Part shown: positions 7,982-15,789 of the stretch, piece by piece
Numbering within the stretch: position 1 is the first letter of the stretch
Layout: every line of letters begins with the position of its first letter
Origin: Paenibacillus endophyticus
GTDB lineage: Bacteria > Bacillota > Bacilli > Paenibacillales > Paenibacillaceae
NCBI RefSeq assembly: GCF_014192395.1
Contig: NZ_JACHXW010000007.1
Coordinates: forward strand, 79,213 to 143,212
Direction of reading: 5' to 3'
DNA length: 64,000 nt
Program-made: the position numbers and the translations under genes
The notes under the pieces: model-generated
Told to the model about the DNA's origin: nothing
Databases searched by the model: none
The model's input: only the letters and a program-made list of their open reading frames with translations

Positions 7982-8806
7982 TTATACCCGGCCGCGAATC
8001 TCATCTATAAACGCCTTCGATTGCGCCATCTGATGCTCCTTCGCTTCCTCCATAATAATATGGACATGCGGCTTATAGTGATTCAGAAGCTTCATATAAA
8101 GCTCATAGTTCATCCCGCCGAGCCCCGCTGTTGCTGTGCCAAGCTCTCCGTTCTCCAGCATGATACGATCCTTCGCGTGAGCTGCGATAATGCGGCTGCC
8201 CAGCAGCTTGAATGCTTCCTCTATAACCTGATTCTGATTGTGGAAATTGGCTGCTGTCAACAGATTGCCCGGATCGATCACGACGCCGATATTGGAGGAA
8301 GGCACTTCCTCCAGCATGCGCGCCAGCTCGGGAGCCGTTCCGACCAGATGGTCATTTGCAGCCTCAAGGCCCACAAATACGCCCCATTTCTCCGCTTCCT
8401 CAGCCAGCTCCTCAAGCGTTTCTTTCATAACGGACCAATCGCGGTCGGTGTAATCCCCGCCTTCATTCCGTCCCGTCTCCGCAGCGACCATCGGCGCTCC
8501 AAAAAAACGAGCGTAGCGCAGCAGCTCCTTGAAACGATTCACGTTCGCGCGGCGCAGCTCCACATCGCGTTCGAATAAATGAACGTAACAGCCCAGCACC
8601 GAAATCGAAACGCCGTTCTTATCGAACTGCTCGCCGATCGCATTCGCAAGGCCCGGACTTATATTGCCGGGCTTGCTGAAATCGACATCGCTAATGGCTT
8701 TCCAAAGCGCGAGCTGTACATGGGTAAAGCCGCTCGCTGCTACCTTAGGAGCTAACTCCTTGTAAGGCAGGCTTCCGAATAAATGGGCAAGAACACCGAC
8801 TGACAT
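7982..8806 (-). CDS. Sugar phosphate isomerase/epimerase family (TIM barrel)
   Basis: A 274-residue AP-endonuclease-2-type TIM barrel (residues ~10-270): MSVGVLAHLFGSLPYKELAPKV start, metal-ligand Glu/Asp/His pattern in VAAETG, GLEAANDH, VVIDPGNLL, IIAAHAKD and HIIMEEA. Such enzymes isomerise or epimerise keto sugars or inositol derivatives using a divalent metal. AAAGGAGA precedes the ATG; the longer frame runs into yidC. It lies 19 bp after yidC on the same strand, so read-through is likely, though no functional link is apparent. Confidence 0.85.
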   Translation of the reverse strand: MSVGVLAHLFGSLPYKELAPKVAASGFTHVQLALWKAISDVDFSKPGNISPGLANAIGEQFDKNGVSISVLGCYVHLFERDVELRRANVNRFKELLRYARFFGAPMVAAETGRNEGGDYTDRDWSVMKETLEELAEEAEKWGVFVGLEAANDHLVGTAPELARMLEEVPSSNIGVVIDPGNLLTAANFHNQNQVIEEAFKLLGSRIIAAHAKDRIMLENGELGTATAGLGGMNYELYMKLLNHYKPHVHIIMEEAKEHQMAQSKAFIDEIRGRV

Positions 8807-8825
8807 TTGATCGTCTCCTTTATAT

Positions 8826-9656
8826 TTAGACGCTGCCTTTAAGGGCAACCTCCAGCTCTGCCTTAGGCGCGTACACTTTTTTGGCCAAATACGACTGCGC
8901 AATCATAAAGATACCGCCCGTTACCCAATACAGCGAAATCGCTGCAGGAGCCGACAGGGCGAACACGCCCATTAAGATCGGAGACAAGTAGCCCATAAAT
9001 GCCAGCTGCTTCTGCTGAGCGGCATTCGCGTTCTGCTGCGTCGTTTGCGACACCTTGAACTGAACGAAATAAACGAGTGCCGCGATAATCGGCAATACGA
9101 TATCCGGCGATCCAAGCTTAAACCATAAGAAGGAGTGGTCCGCCAGTTCAGGCGTTAGCTTGATCGCTGAGTAAAGCCCCATCAAAATAGGCATCTGAAT
9201 CAACATAGGCAGACAACCGATCGCAAGCGGGTTAACCTGATGCTTCTGGTACAGCTGCATCGTTTCCTGCTGCAGCTTTTGCTTGGATTCCGAATCCGAT
9301 TTGTTTTTGTACTTATCCTGCAGCTGCTTAAGCTCCGGCTGGAGCACCGCCATCTTTGTTTTCATTTGATTCTGAGCGCGATATTGGCGCATCATAAGCG
9401 GCAGCAGCACCAAGCGGATAATAAGCGTGATACCGATAATCGCAAAGCCGTAGTTGCCGTGGAACATGTCAGCCAGGTATTGCAGCACCGCCGAAAGCGG
9501 ATAGATGACATAGTGGTTAAACAAGCCTGGCGTATCGCCGTCGATCGTGCCGCTAGCCGTGCTGCAGCCGCTTACCAAAAGCAAGCCTGCCAGCATCATG
9601 CCAATTATAAAGAGTCGTCCATATTTTAATGAAGGGAATACATTGTTCGTTTGCAT
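8826..9656 (-). CDS. yidC: Membrane protein insertase YidC/OxaA, lipoprotein type
   Basis: A 276-residue YidC with a lipoprotein signal peptide (LLLVSGC, lipidated Cys31), then the five-helix insertase core (residues ~55-265). The conserved groove arginine is Arg81 in IIRLVLLPL, and the cytoplasmic coiled hairpin is rich in Lys and Gln (residues ~95-130). It inserts Sec-dependent and Sec-independent membrane proteins. The Shine-Dalgarno GAGGAGG (9663-9669) is buried in a 12-bp hairpin and lies inside an overlapping leader ORF, as in B. subtilis yidC2 under MifM control. It is therefore probably the inducible paralogue; a constitutive spoIIIJ-type copy would be expected near rnpA, outside this window. 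Confidence 0.93.
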   Translation of the reverse strand: MQTNNVFPSLKYGRLFIIGMMLAGLLLVSGCSTASGTIDGDTPGLFNHYVIYPLSAVLQYLADMFHGNYGFAIIGITLIIRLVLLPLMMRQYRAQNQMKTKMAVLQPELKQLQDKYKNKSDSESKQKLQQETMQLYQKHQVNPLAIGCLPMLIQMPILMGLYSAIKLTPELADHSFLWFKLGSPDIVLPIIAALVYFVQFKVSQTTQQNANAAQQKQLAFMGYLSPILMGVFALSAPAAISLYWVTGGIFMIAQSYLAKKVYAPKAELEVALKGSV

Positions 9657-9949
9657 AAAAATCCTCCTCGTTTGTTTGAAAGTACTGGAACAAACGAGGA
9701 CATGCAATCTGCTATATCGTCATCAGGCGACTCCTTCCGCTTCACCTTTCTGGCTAGCCAATGGTGCAGCGGAACGGTGCGAATCAGCACCTGCGGCATG
9801 GAAAGATACATGACGCTTACAACTTCGTCCCGCTCCCAATGCTCATGGGCATCGGTTTGCAAATGCGATGCGTAAGCGAAAGCCAAGGAGCATAATAGGC
9901 TGAGTGAAATGAGATAGGGCATTATGTCATGCAATTCAAACTCGAACAA
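9626..9949 (-). CDS. MifM-like regulatory leader peptide upstream of yidC
   Basis: A TTG start at 9949 sits eight bases after AAAGGAGG and opens 107 codons overlapping yidC by 31 bp. Residues ~8-28 (DIMPYLISLSLLCSLAFAYA) form one membrane segment. Residues 60-81 read PLHHWLARKVKRKESPDDDIAD: a Trp and hydrophobic residues, a basic patch, Ser-Pro, then an acidic cluster. B. subtilis MifM, a nascent-chain sensor of YidC activity, has the same order (membrane segment, Trp/Ile arrest core, basic residues, Ser-Pro, DEED stall sites); I compare from memory of that family. It would stall when insertion is impaired and so expose the yidC ribosome-binding site. A GTG at 9958 is an alternative start but abuts the Shine-Dalgarno. 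Confidence 0.75.
   Translation of the reverse strand: MFEFELHDIMPYLISLSLLCSLAFAYASHLQTDAHEHWERDEVVSVMYLSMPQVLIRTVPLHHWLARKVKRKESPDDDIADCMSSFVPVLSNKRGGFLCKRTMYSLH
9665..9700 (-). promoter_or_regulatory. Hairpin sequestering the yidC Shine-Dalgarno
   Basis: A perfect 12-bp inverted repeat (9700-9689 pairs with 9676-9665) encloses a 12-base loop. The downstream arm contains five of seven bases of the yidC Shine-Dalgarno (9669-9663). The upstream arm begins 7 bases after the Asp81 codon of the leader ORF, so a ribosome paused at Asp76-Asp81 would cover it and free the site. No T-run follows, so it acts on translation rather than termination. Confidence 0.8.
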
Positions 9950-10003
9950 TGTATTCACCTCCTTTCATCATCGTTTCAAAAATAGAATGGCTGCTGTCTG
10001 GTT

Positions 10004-10009
10004 ATTATA
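10004..10009 (-). promoter_or_regulatory. Extended -10 promoter of leader-yidC unit
   Basis: Minus-strand TGTTATAAT gives a consensus TATAAT with an upstream TG; the -35 region (CGTAAT, 17 bp away) is weak. It would start transcription about 48 bases before the leader TTG. Confidence 0.5.
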
Positions 10010-10077
10010 ACAGTAATTCTCATCCGATTACGACTATCCCAAGCACAATTATGTTACAAAGCGGTGCTTCTTGGTTA

Positions 10078-10107
10078 TTTACAAATGAATAGCATGCACC
10101 ATATAAT
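10078..10107 (+). promoter_or_regulatory. Promoter of amino-acid ABC operon
   Basis: TTTACA (10078-10083) and TATAAT (10102-10107) are spaced 18 bp, giving a transcript that starts near 10114, just inside the inverted-repeat leader. Confidence 0.55.
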
Positions 10108-10172
10108 TTCTAAGTTGCCAATGTCCGCACCACGGTGCTTCATATCACCATAGATTCCCAATCAACTTAGAA
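10108..10172 (+). promoter_or_regulatory. Structured 5' leader of amino-acid ABC operon
   Basis: A perfect 10-bp inverted repeat TTCTAAGTTG (10108-10117) / CAACTTAGAA (10163-10172) encloses 45 bases containing a nested GCACC-AC-GGTGC hairpin. It ends directly before the ribosome-binding site AGAGGA. I cannot match it to a known riboswitch class; an operator role for the inverted repeat is also possible. Confidence 0.4.
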
Positions 10173-10185
10173 GAAAGAGGACAAC

Positions 10186-11688
10186 ATGAATCGAAAAAGA
10201 CTTAGAATCATTTATTTATCGCTCATTGCTTTCACGGTTCTGCTGGTCGCGCTCGGTCCGTTTTTCCCAACCGGAAAAACCGGCTCTTATTCCGTAAGCG
10301 CAGAAAGTGCCGCAGCACCTGCCTCCGGTCAGAAGAAAAAGCTTATTATGGGCACATCAGCCGACTATCCGCCTTACGAAAGCGTAGATGCCAAGGGCAG
10401 CGGCGAAATCGTCGGTATGGATATCGATGTAGCCAAGTATATCACCAGCCAGCTCGGATATGAACTGGAAATCGCCAACATTGATTTCAATGGGTTAATC
10501 GCTGCGCTGCAAACCGGACGCGTCGACTTCGTCATGTCCGCCATGTCCGCTACGGACGAACGGAGACAAAGCGTTGATTTCTCTGAGATGTACTACGCTG
10601 CGCGCAATACAATTGTTTCCAAAAAATCAGCGCCGCTTGCAACCGAAGCCTCGCTCGCAGGCAAGCAAGTCGGCACGCAGCTCGGCTCCACGCAGGATCT
10701 CTATGCGGCAACGATCGAGGGCGCTGTATTGAAGAAGCTCAATAAAATTCCTGATCTTATTCAGGAATTGAATTCCGGCCGGATCGATGCCGCAATCGTT
10801 GAGGATGCCGTCGCCGTAGAGATGACCAATTCCAATCCCGAGCTCGCCATGAATTTCCTGCCTGCCGAGTCTGCCGACAACGGGTATGCGATTGCTTTCC
10901 CGAAACAATCGCCAATTGTCGCTGAGTTTAATGGCGTACTCTCTGAGATGAAGGAGAACGGCAAGCTTGATGACATTACAAAAAAATGGTTTGCCGAGGA
11001 AGAAACAAGCTCAGGCGCATTGCTTGGCCTGAACATTGATTTCAGCATTCTCAAGGACTACATTCCTTATATTCTAAAAGGGGTTTACGTCACCCTGCTC
11101 TTCACGCTTGTGTCCGCCTTGTTCGGACTTGTATGGGGAACGATTCTATCGCTCTTCAAAATTTCCGGCATCAAGCCGCTCGAGTGGTTCGCAACCGCCT
11201 ATACATCCGTATTCCGCGGCACGCCGCTGCTTGTCCAGCTTACGATTATTTATTATGCCACTCCGCAGCTGTTCAACTACGACATTCCTGCATTGATGGC
11301 AGCCGGACTTGCTTTCGGACTTAACTCTGCTGCTTATTTGTCAGAAACCATCAGGGGCGGCATTATGGCTGTCGACAAGGGCCAGCGGGAAGCCGCCATT
11401 GCGCTCGGCATTCCTTATCGGAAAATGATGATCCGCATTATTTTCCCGCAGGCGCTTCGCACGATTCTTCCTGCTCTCGTGAACGAATGCGTAGCGCTGC
11501 TGAAAGAATCGTCACTCGTCTCGGTCATCGGAGTATCCGATCTAATGCGCCGTGCAGACGTGGTTCGCTCTGACACCTTCCGCTCCATTGAAGTGCTGCT
11601 GTTTGTCGCTGCCATCTATTACGTCCTTGTCCTTATCCTAACCTCGTTTGCCCGTAAGCTTGAAAGGAGGCTGCGCCGCAGTGATTAA
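10186..11688 (+). CDS. Fused amino-acid ABC binding protein-permease
   Basis: A 500-residue fusion. There is an N-terminal signal/anchor (residues ~8-28); an SBP_bac_3 polar amino-acid binding domain (~45-272) beginning KKLIMGTSADYPPYE with the VGMDIDVAKYI motif; then a HisM/GlnP-type permease (~285-495) with SVFRGTPLLVQ and the EAA loop REAAIALGIPYRKM. Such fusions import glutamine, arginine or similar amino acids, with the tethered domain delivering ligand directly. The ATPase gene overlaps its 3' end by 8 bp. AGAGGACAAC precedes the ATG, and a structured leader lies upstream. Exact amino acid specificity is not readable. Confidence 0.93.
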   Translation: MNRKRLRIIYLSLIAFTVLLVALGPFFPTGKTGSYSVSAESAAAPASGQKKKLIMGTSADYPPYESVDAKGSGEIVGMDIDVAKYITSQLGYELEIANIDFNGLIAALQTGRVDFVMSAMSATDERRQSVDFSEMYYAARNTIVSKKSAPLATEASLAGKQVGTQLGSTQDLYAATIEGAVLKKLNKIPDLIQELNSGRIDAAIVEDAVAVEMTNSNPELAMNFLPAESADNGYAIAFPKQSPIVAEFNGVLSEMKENGKLDDITKKWFAEEETSSGALLGLNIDFSILKDYIPYILKGVYVTLLFTLVSALFGLVWGTILSLFKISGIKPLEWFATAYTSVFRGTPLLVQLTIIYYATPQLFNYDIPALMAAGLAFGLNSAAYLSETIRGGIMAVDKGQREAAIALGIPYRKMMIRIIFPQALRTILPALVNECVALLKESSLVSVIGVSDLMRRADVVRSDTFRSIEVLLFVAAIYYVLVLILTSFARKLERRLRRSD

Positions 11689-12403
11689 CATAACCGATTT
11701 AACGAAAGCCTTCGGCAAGAACCAAGTACTGAAAGGCATTACAACAACGGTAGATAAAGGGGAGGTCGTGGCGCTGATCGGTCCGTCCGGATCAGGCAAA
11801 TCCACGTTTCTGCGCTGTATCAACATGCTGGAAACACCAACCTCCGGCCAAATAGATATTGAGGGTACGGCGATTACCGATCCCAAAACCGACATCGCTC
11901 GCGTTCGCCAGCGCATCGGCATGGTCTTTCAGCACTTTCATCTGTTCCCACATATGACTGTCATCGATAATATTACGTTCGCTCCTATGGAAGTGAAAGG
12001 ACTGACAGCCCAAGAAGCGCGCAGCAAAGCGAAGGAGCTGCTTGCCCGCGTCGGTCTCTCGGACAAAGCAGACAGCTATCCTTCCCGCTTATCCGGCGGG
12101 CAGAAGCAGCGCGTCGCTATCGCAAGGAGCCTCGCGATGGAGCCTGACATTATGCTTTTTGATGAGCCAACCTCCGCACTTGATCCCGAGATGGTGAAGG
12201 AAGTACTCACGGTAATTCGCAGCCTTGCCGACAGCGGCATGACGATGCTGATTGTCACGCATGAGATGAAATTCGCACGGGAAGCCGCGGATACGATCTA
12301 TTTCCTAGACGACGGCAAGCTTGTTGAGCGCACCAAACCTGAGCAGTTTTTCACGAAGCCGCAAAGCGAGCGAGCTGCGAGGTTTCTGGAGCAGGTGCTT
12401 TAA
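11681..12403 (+). CDS. Amino-acid ABC transporter ATPase (GlnQ type)
   Basis: A 240-residue ABC ATPase with Walker A GPSGSGKST, Q-loop VFQHFHLFPH, signature LSGGQKQRVAIARS, Walker B IMLFDEPTSALD and H-loop IVTHEM: a complete GlnQ/HisP-type subunit. The GTG at 11681 is chosen (AAAGGAGG ten bases upstream), overlapping the permease stop. It powers the fused transporter upstream. A terminator follows 122 bp later. Confidence 0.93.
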   Translation: MINITDLTKAFGKNQVLKGITTTVDKGEVVALIGPSGSGKSTFLRCINMLETPTSGQIDIEGTAITDPKTDIARVRQRIGMVFQHFHLFPHMTVIDNITFAPMEVKGLTAQEARSKAKELLARVGLSDKADSYPSRLSGGQKQRVAIARSLAMEPDIMLFDEPTSALDPEMVKEVLTVIRSLADSGMTMLIVTHEMKFAREAADTIYFLDDGKLVERTKPEQFFTKPQSERAARFLEQVL

Positions 12404-12525
12404 TCTAAGACGCTCCTTCGGCTTGGGCAGGATGTCTGTCGCTATCACTAAGCATTCCATTCATCCACGTCAGCCTAGCATGACGTGAATGAACAAAGGC
12501 GCTGCTGCAAAGCTGCGTATCGTAA

Positions 12526-12558
12526 AGAGCTCTGCGGATATTCATGCCGCAGAGCTCT
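12526..12558. terminator. Bidirectional terminator
   Basis: A perfect 12-bp stem (12526-12537 with 12547-12558), with AAA before and TTTA after, lies between the convergent ABC ATPase and GH105 genes. Confidence 0.8.
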
Positions 12559-12571
12559 CTTTATTGGCCTC

Positions 12572-13675
12572 TTACTCCGGCAACTCAACCAGCGTCTCCA
12601 TCTCAACGCAAGCCATAACGAACGCACCTACGCCATGCAAATCATTCTCGCAGGTTGGCCGCGTCACGTAACTCTCGTAATCTCCTGCCGAGGTGCCGAT
12701 GCAAATATCCGGCAGGACAAACCCTTCCTGATTATCGCTCTGTACGACGCGCACGAGTCCTTCATATCCCCGCCTAGCCGCAGCAAGGACAGTATCATCC
12801 GCTAAGCCGAGCTTATATGCTTTGGCTAGCGTATAGACAAACAAGCACGTACAGGAGGTTTCCAGCCAATTATCCGGCATATGCCCCTTGTCCACGATCT
12901 GATGCCACAAGCCGCTCTCCGTATCTTGATACCGCACGAGCGCGGCTGCAAATTTGGACAGCTCGGTTTCGAGCTCGGCACGGCCCGCTTCCCCTTCTTG
13001 CAGCTCATCCAGAAATTGAGCAAGCGCCAGTCCGTACCAGCCAAGCGACCTTCCCCAAAACTCCGGCGAGCAGCCCGTCTCTGGATCGGCCCAAGGCATC
13101 TGCCTGCTTTCATCCCAAGCATGATACAGCAATCCCGTTTTCTCATCGCGCATATGAAGCCGCATCAACCGCTCCTGCTGCAGCGCCAATGCACGCAGCG
13201 ATTCATCACCGTAAGCATTCGCATATTTCAGCGCGAATACGCCTCCCATGTATAAGCCATCCAGCCACATGTTATAAGCGTACTTATCCTTATGCCAGAA
13301 GCCTCCCTCTGAGGTTCGGTGCAGCGTACCGAACAAACTGCGGAGCTTATCTGCCGCTATTCGGTATTTGCGCACCTCCGAGCGCTCATCTAAACGGAAC
13401 AGCAATAATCCCGCTTGGATTGCATCCAGCTCATCCCGCGCGAATTCGAAATTGCCGCAGTCGTCTACCAGCTGATCCACATACCTTTTGATATACGCAT
13501 CATACCGATCATCCCGCTCCTCCTGCCACAGCAGCTCCATCCCGCATAGGAATACGCCTTGATGATAGTGCCAGCGTCCCGCTGGCGGTAGCTCCTCCGG
13601 CGAATAGCTGCTCATTAATTGATCGCAGGCTGCCCTTGCCCATAAGATCGGCGTCCGTGCCTCATGATTCGGCAT
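12572..13675 (-). CDS. Glycoside hydrolase family 105 (unsaturated rhamnogalacturonyl hydrolase type)
   Basis: A 367-residue (alpha/alpha)6-barrel enzyme like B. subtilis YteR/YesR. The catalytic Asp lies in YNMWLDGLYMGG; other family blocks are GRSLGWYGLAL, DNWLETSCTCLFVYTLAKAYKLG and a C-terminal GVGAFVMAC. Family 105 removes the 4,5-unsaturated uronic acid left by polysaccharide lyases, by hydration of the double bond, and acts intracellularly; no signal peptide is present. The ATG at 13675 has GGGGAG eight bases upstream; a TTG two codons earlier is too close. As the last gene of the sugar ABC operon it suggests pectin or rhamnogalacturonan oligosaccharides as the imported substrate. Confidence 0.9.
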   Translation of the reverse strand: MPNHEARTPILWARAACDQLMSSYSPEELPPAGRWHYHQGVFLCGMELLWQEERDDRYDAYIKRYVDQLVDDCGNFEFARDELDAIQAGLLLFRLDERSEVRKYRIAADKLRSLFGTLHRTSEGGFWHKDKYAYNMWLDGLYMGGVFALKYANAYGDESLRALALQQERLMRLHMRDEKTGLLYHAWDESRQMPWADPETGCSPEFWGRSLGWYGLALAQFLDELQEGEAGRAELETELSKFAAALVRYQDTESGLWHQIVDKGHMPDNWLETSCTCLFVYTLAKAYKLGLADDTVLAAARRGYEGLVRVVQSDNQEGFVLPDICIGTSAGDYESYVTRPTCENDLHGVGAFVMACVEMETLVELPE

Positions 13676-13733
13676 GTCCAAAACTCCCCTCAGCTGTTTC
13701 TATGCTATATCCTTAATCGTTCTCTCTATCAGA

Positions 13734-14609
13734 CTAGCCTTTGATCGATCCCAGCATCGCGCCTTTGGCGAAATGCTTCTGCAAGAATGGATATACCAGC
13801 AGAATCGGCAGCGTTGCTACAACGATGACGGCCATTTTCACTGTCTGGTCAGGCGGCGGCACGGCCGCATCCAGATCAGAGCTGTAATCGAGACCGCTTG
13901 CAAGCACGACGATTTGACGCAGCAGCACTTGAATCGGCCATTTGGCGCTGTCGTCCAAATAGAGAATTGCGCTCAAATAGGTGTTCCAGTACGTCACCGC
14001 ATAGAATAAGGATATGGTCGCAATCGCCGGCATCGACAATGGCAGAACGATTCGGAATAGAATGCCGAAGTCATTGCAGCCGTCTATTTTGGCCGATTCC
14101 TCAAGCCCCTCCGGAATATTCTGAAAAAAGTTCTTTAGAATAATTAAATTGAACGCGCTGATAGCGGAAGGAATAATAAGTGCGGCATACGTATCAATTA
14201 GCCCCATCTCCCGCACAACAAGAAACGTTGGTATCAGTCCGCCGCTGAAGAGCATCGTAAACACGACCAGAAACATGATCGCCTTGCGCCCGTCAAGATC
14301 CCTTCGCGATAATCCGTAAGCCATCAGTGCGGTTGTAAACATGCTGAACAAGGTACCGAACAACGTAATGCCCGTAGATACCGCCATCGCTCTGAAGATC
14401 GTATCGGTCGAGAAAATAAATGTATAAGCATCAAAGCTCCATATGGTCGGAACGAGAATGAATTTCTTCATCGCCATTTCGGCGCTCGTTGTGAATGATC
14501 CTGCTACAACATGCAGGAACGGCAGCACGGTAACGAGCGCGATTACAGCGAGCAGCGTGAAATTCACGATCGAAAATAACCGCCCGCCAAACGTCTTATC
14601 CTCTACCAT
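13734..14609 (-). CDS. CUT1 sugar ABC permease (LplC/YtcP type)
   Basis: A 291-residue inner-membrane permease with six membrane segments and the EAA loop LEESAKIDGCNDFGILFRIVLPLSMPAIAT, ending in the family-typical FLQKHFAKGAMLGSIKG. The ATG at 14609 follows AAGGGGA; an upstream ATG at 14636 has no site. It forms a heterodimer with the next upstream permease. No ATPase is encoded in the locus, so a shared MsmX-type ATPase is expected. Confidence 0.93.
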   Translation of the reverse strand: MVEDKTFGGRLFSIVNFTLLAVIALVTVLPFLHVVAGSFTTSAEMAMKKFILVPTIWSFDAYTFIFSTDTIFRAMAVSTGITLFGTLFSMFTTALMAYGLSRRDLDGRKAIMFLVVFTMLFSGGLIPTFLVVREMGLIDTYAALIIPSAISAFNLIILKNFFQNIPEGLEESAKIDGCNDFGILFRIVLPLSMPAIATISLFYAVTYWNTYLSAILYLDDSAKWPIQVLLRQIVVLASGLDYSSDLDAAVPPPDQTVKMAVIVVATLPILLVYPFLQKHFAKGAMLGSIKG

Positions 14610-14661
14610 GCGAAAATCCCCTTCCTCGATCACCATAACGGGTAAGCTGAGTTATTCTCAC

Positions 14662-15612
14662 TTAATAAACGCCCTCCTCGCCCATCTTCTTCGCCAGCCT
14701 GTTCGCTGCCATGACTAATACGAGTCCGATAAAGGATTTAAAGAAGCCAATTGCGGTACTGTAGCTGAACTGCCCCTGCCTTAAACCGGCCGTATACACG
14801 TAGGTATCAATAATTTCGGCTACGTCGCGATTCATAGAGTTCAGCAGCAAGTATACATGCTCGAATCCAAGCTCCAGCACATCTCCGATTTTTAATATGA
14901 GCAAAATAATAATAACGCTTCTGATCGCAGGCAGCGTAATATGCCATACCTGTCGTACCCGACCGGCGCCATCCATTCTCGCGGCTTCATATAATCCGGG
15001 ATCGACAGAGGCAATAGCCGCCAAATATATGATCGTTCCCCAACCCGCTTCCCGCCAGATCACCTGGATGATATAGGTCGGCCTGAACCACTCGGGGCTG
15101 AGCAGGAAATTGATTTTTTCGAATCCAAAATACGCAAGCAGCTCATTGACGATGCCGCCGTCCGATGTCAGCATGACGAAGCTGATCGACACAATGATGA
15201 CCCAAGACATAAAGTGAGGCAAATAGACGAGCGTCTGGAACGTTCTTTTGAAAAAAGAGGATCGAACCTCGTTCAGCATAAGCGCAAGCAGAATCGGCAC
15301 AGGGAAATAGAACAGCAGGTTCATGCCGAACAGCAGCAGCGTATTGGTCAGAATATTAAGGAAATCCGGCTCCGTAAAGAGCCTTTCAAAGTGCTTGAAG
15401 CCCACCCAGTCACTTCCGCCGATGCCCTTGAACGGCTTATAGTCCTGAAAAGCGATCGAAAGACCGGCCATTGGGATATACTTGAATACGATAAAAAAGA
15501 ATATGCCCGGCAGAAGCATGACATAGAGCCATTTGTTTTTCCAAAGCCGCTTTTTGAGCTCGCTCGTTCTAGGCTGCGGTACTCTTGCCTGCCGAATAAC
15601 CGATTCTTGCAT
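14662..15612 (-). CDS. CUT1 sugar ABC permease (LplB type)
   Basis: A 316-residue permease with a basic N-terminus, six membrane segments, the EAA loop YEAARMDGAGRVRQVWHITLPAI, and a C-terminal RLAKKMGEEGVY typical of LplB partners. GGAAG precedes the ATG. It lies 177 bp downstream of its binding protein, the gap holding a hairpin and a 9-bp repeat array. Confidence 0.93.
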   Translation of the reverse strand: MQESVIRQARVPQPRTSELKKRLWKNKWLYVMLLPGIFFFIVFKYIPMAGLSIAFQDYKPFKGIGGSDWVGFKHFERLFTEPDFLNILTNTLLLFGMNLLFYFPVPILLALMLNEVRSSFFKRTFQTLVYLPHFMSWVIIVSISFVMLTSDGGIVNELLAYFGFEKINFLLSPEWFRPTYIIQVIWREAGWGTIIYLAAIASVDPGLYEAARMDGAGRVRQVWHITLPAIRSVIIILLILKIGDVLELGFEHVYLLLNSMNRDVAEIIDTYVYTAGLRQGQFSYSTAIGFFKSFIGLVLVMAANRLAKKMGEEGVY

Positions 15613-15638
15613 ATGGCTTCTTCCTTTCTGCGGGAGGT

Positions 15639-15671
15639 TTGGAGGCTGCTAATGATGCACGCAGCCTCCAA
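15639..15671 (-). promoter_or_regulatory. Intercistronic hairpin between binding protein and permease
   Basis: A perfect 11-bp stem (TTGGAGGCTGC at 15639-15649 with 15661-15671) around an 11-base loop, without a T-run. Such hairpins usually protect the upstream binding-protein message and reduce permease expression. Confidence 0.65.
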
Positions 15672-15676
15672 GTCAT

Positions 15677-15765
15677 CACGATTGCACGATTTGCACGTTT
15701 TGCACGAATTACACGAATTGCACGAATTGTTCGATTCATACGATTTTCACGGTTTTGTACGATGG
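15677..15765. repeat. Degenerate 9-bp tandem repeat
   Basis: About ten units of the form (G)CACGAATT recur with starts at 15677, 15685, 15694, 15703, 15712, 15721, 15730, 15739, 15748 and 15757, i.e. nine-base spacing almost throughout. They fill the gap between the binding-protein stop and the hairpin at 15639. Confidence 0.85.
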
Positions 15766-15789
15766 GTTCAATTTTCTCGATCGGCGCTT

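Noticed and set aside
12425..12500. Inverted repeat CACGTCA/TGACGTG after the ABC ATPase gene
   Set aside because: Short, no T-run, and the stronger terminator at 12526-12558 follows; no clear role.
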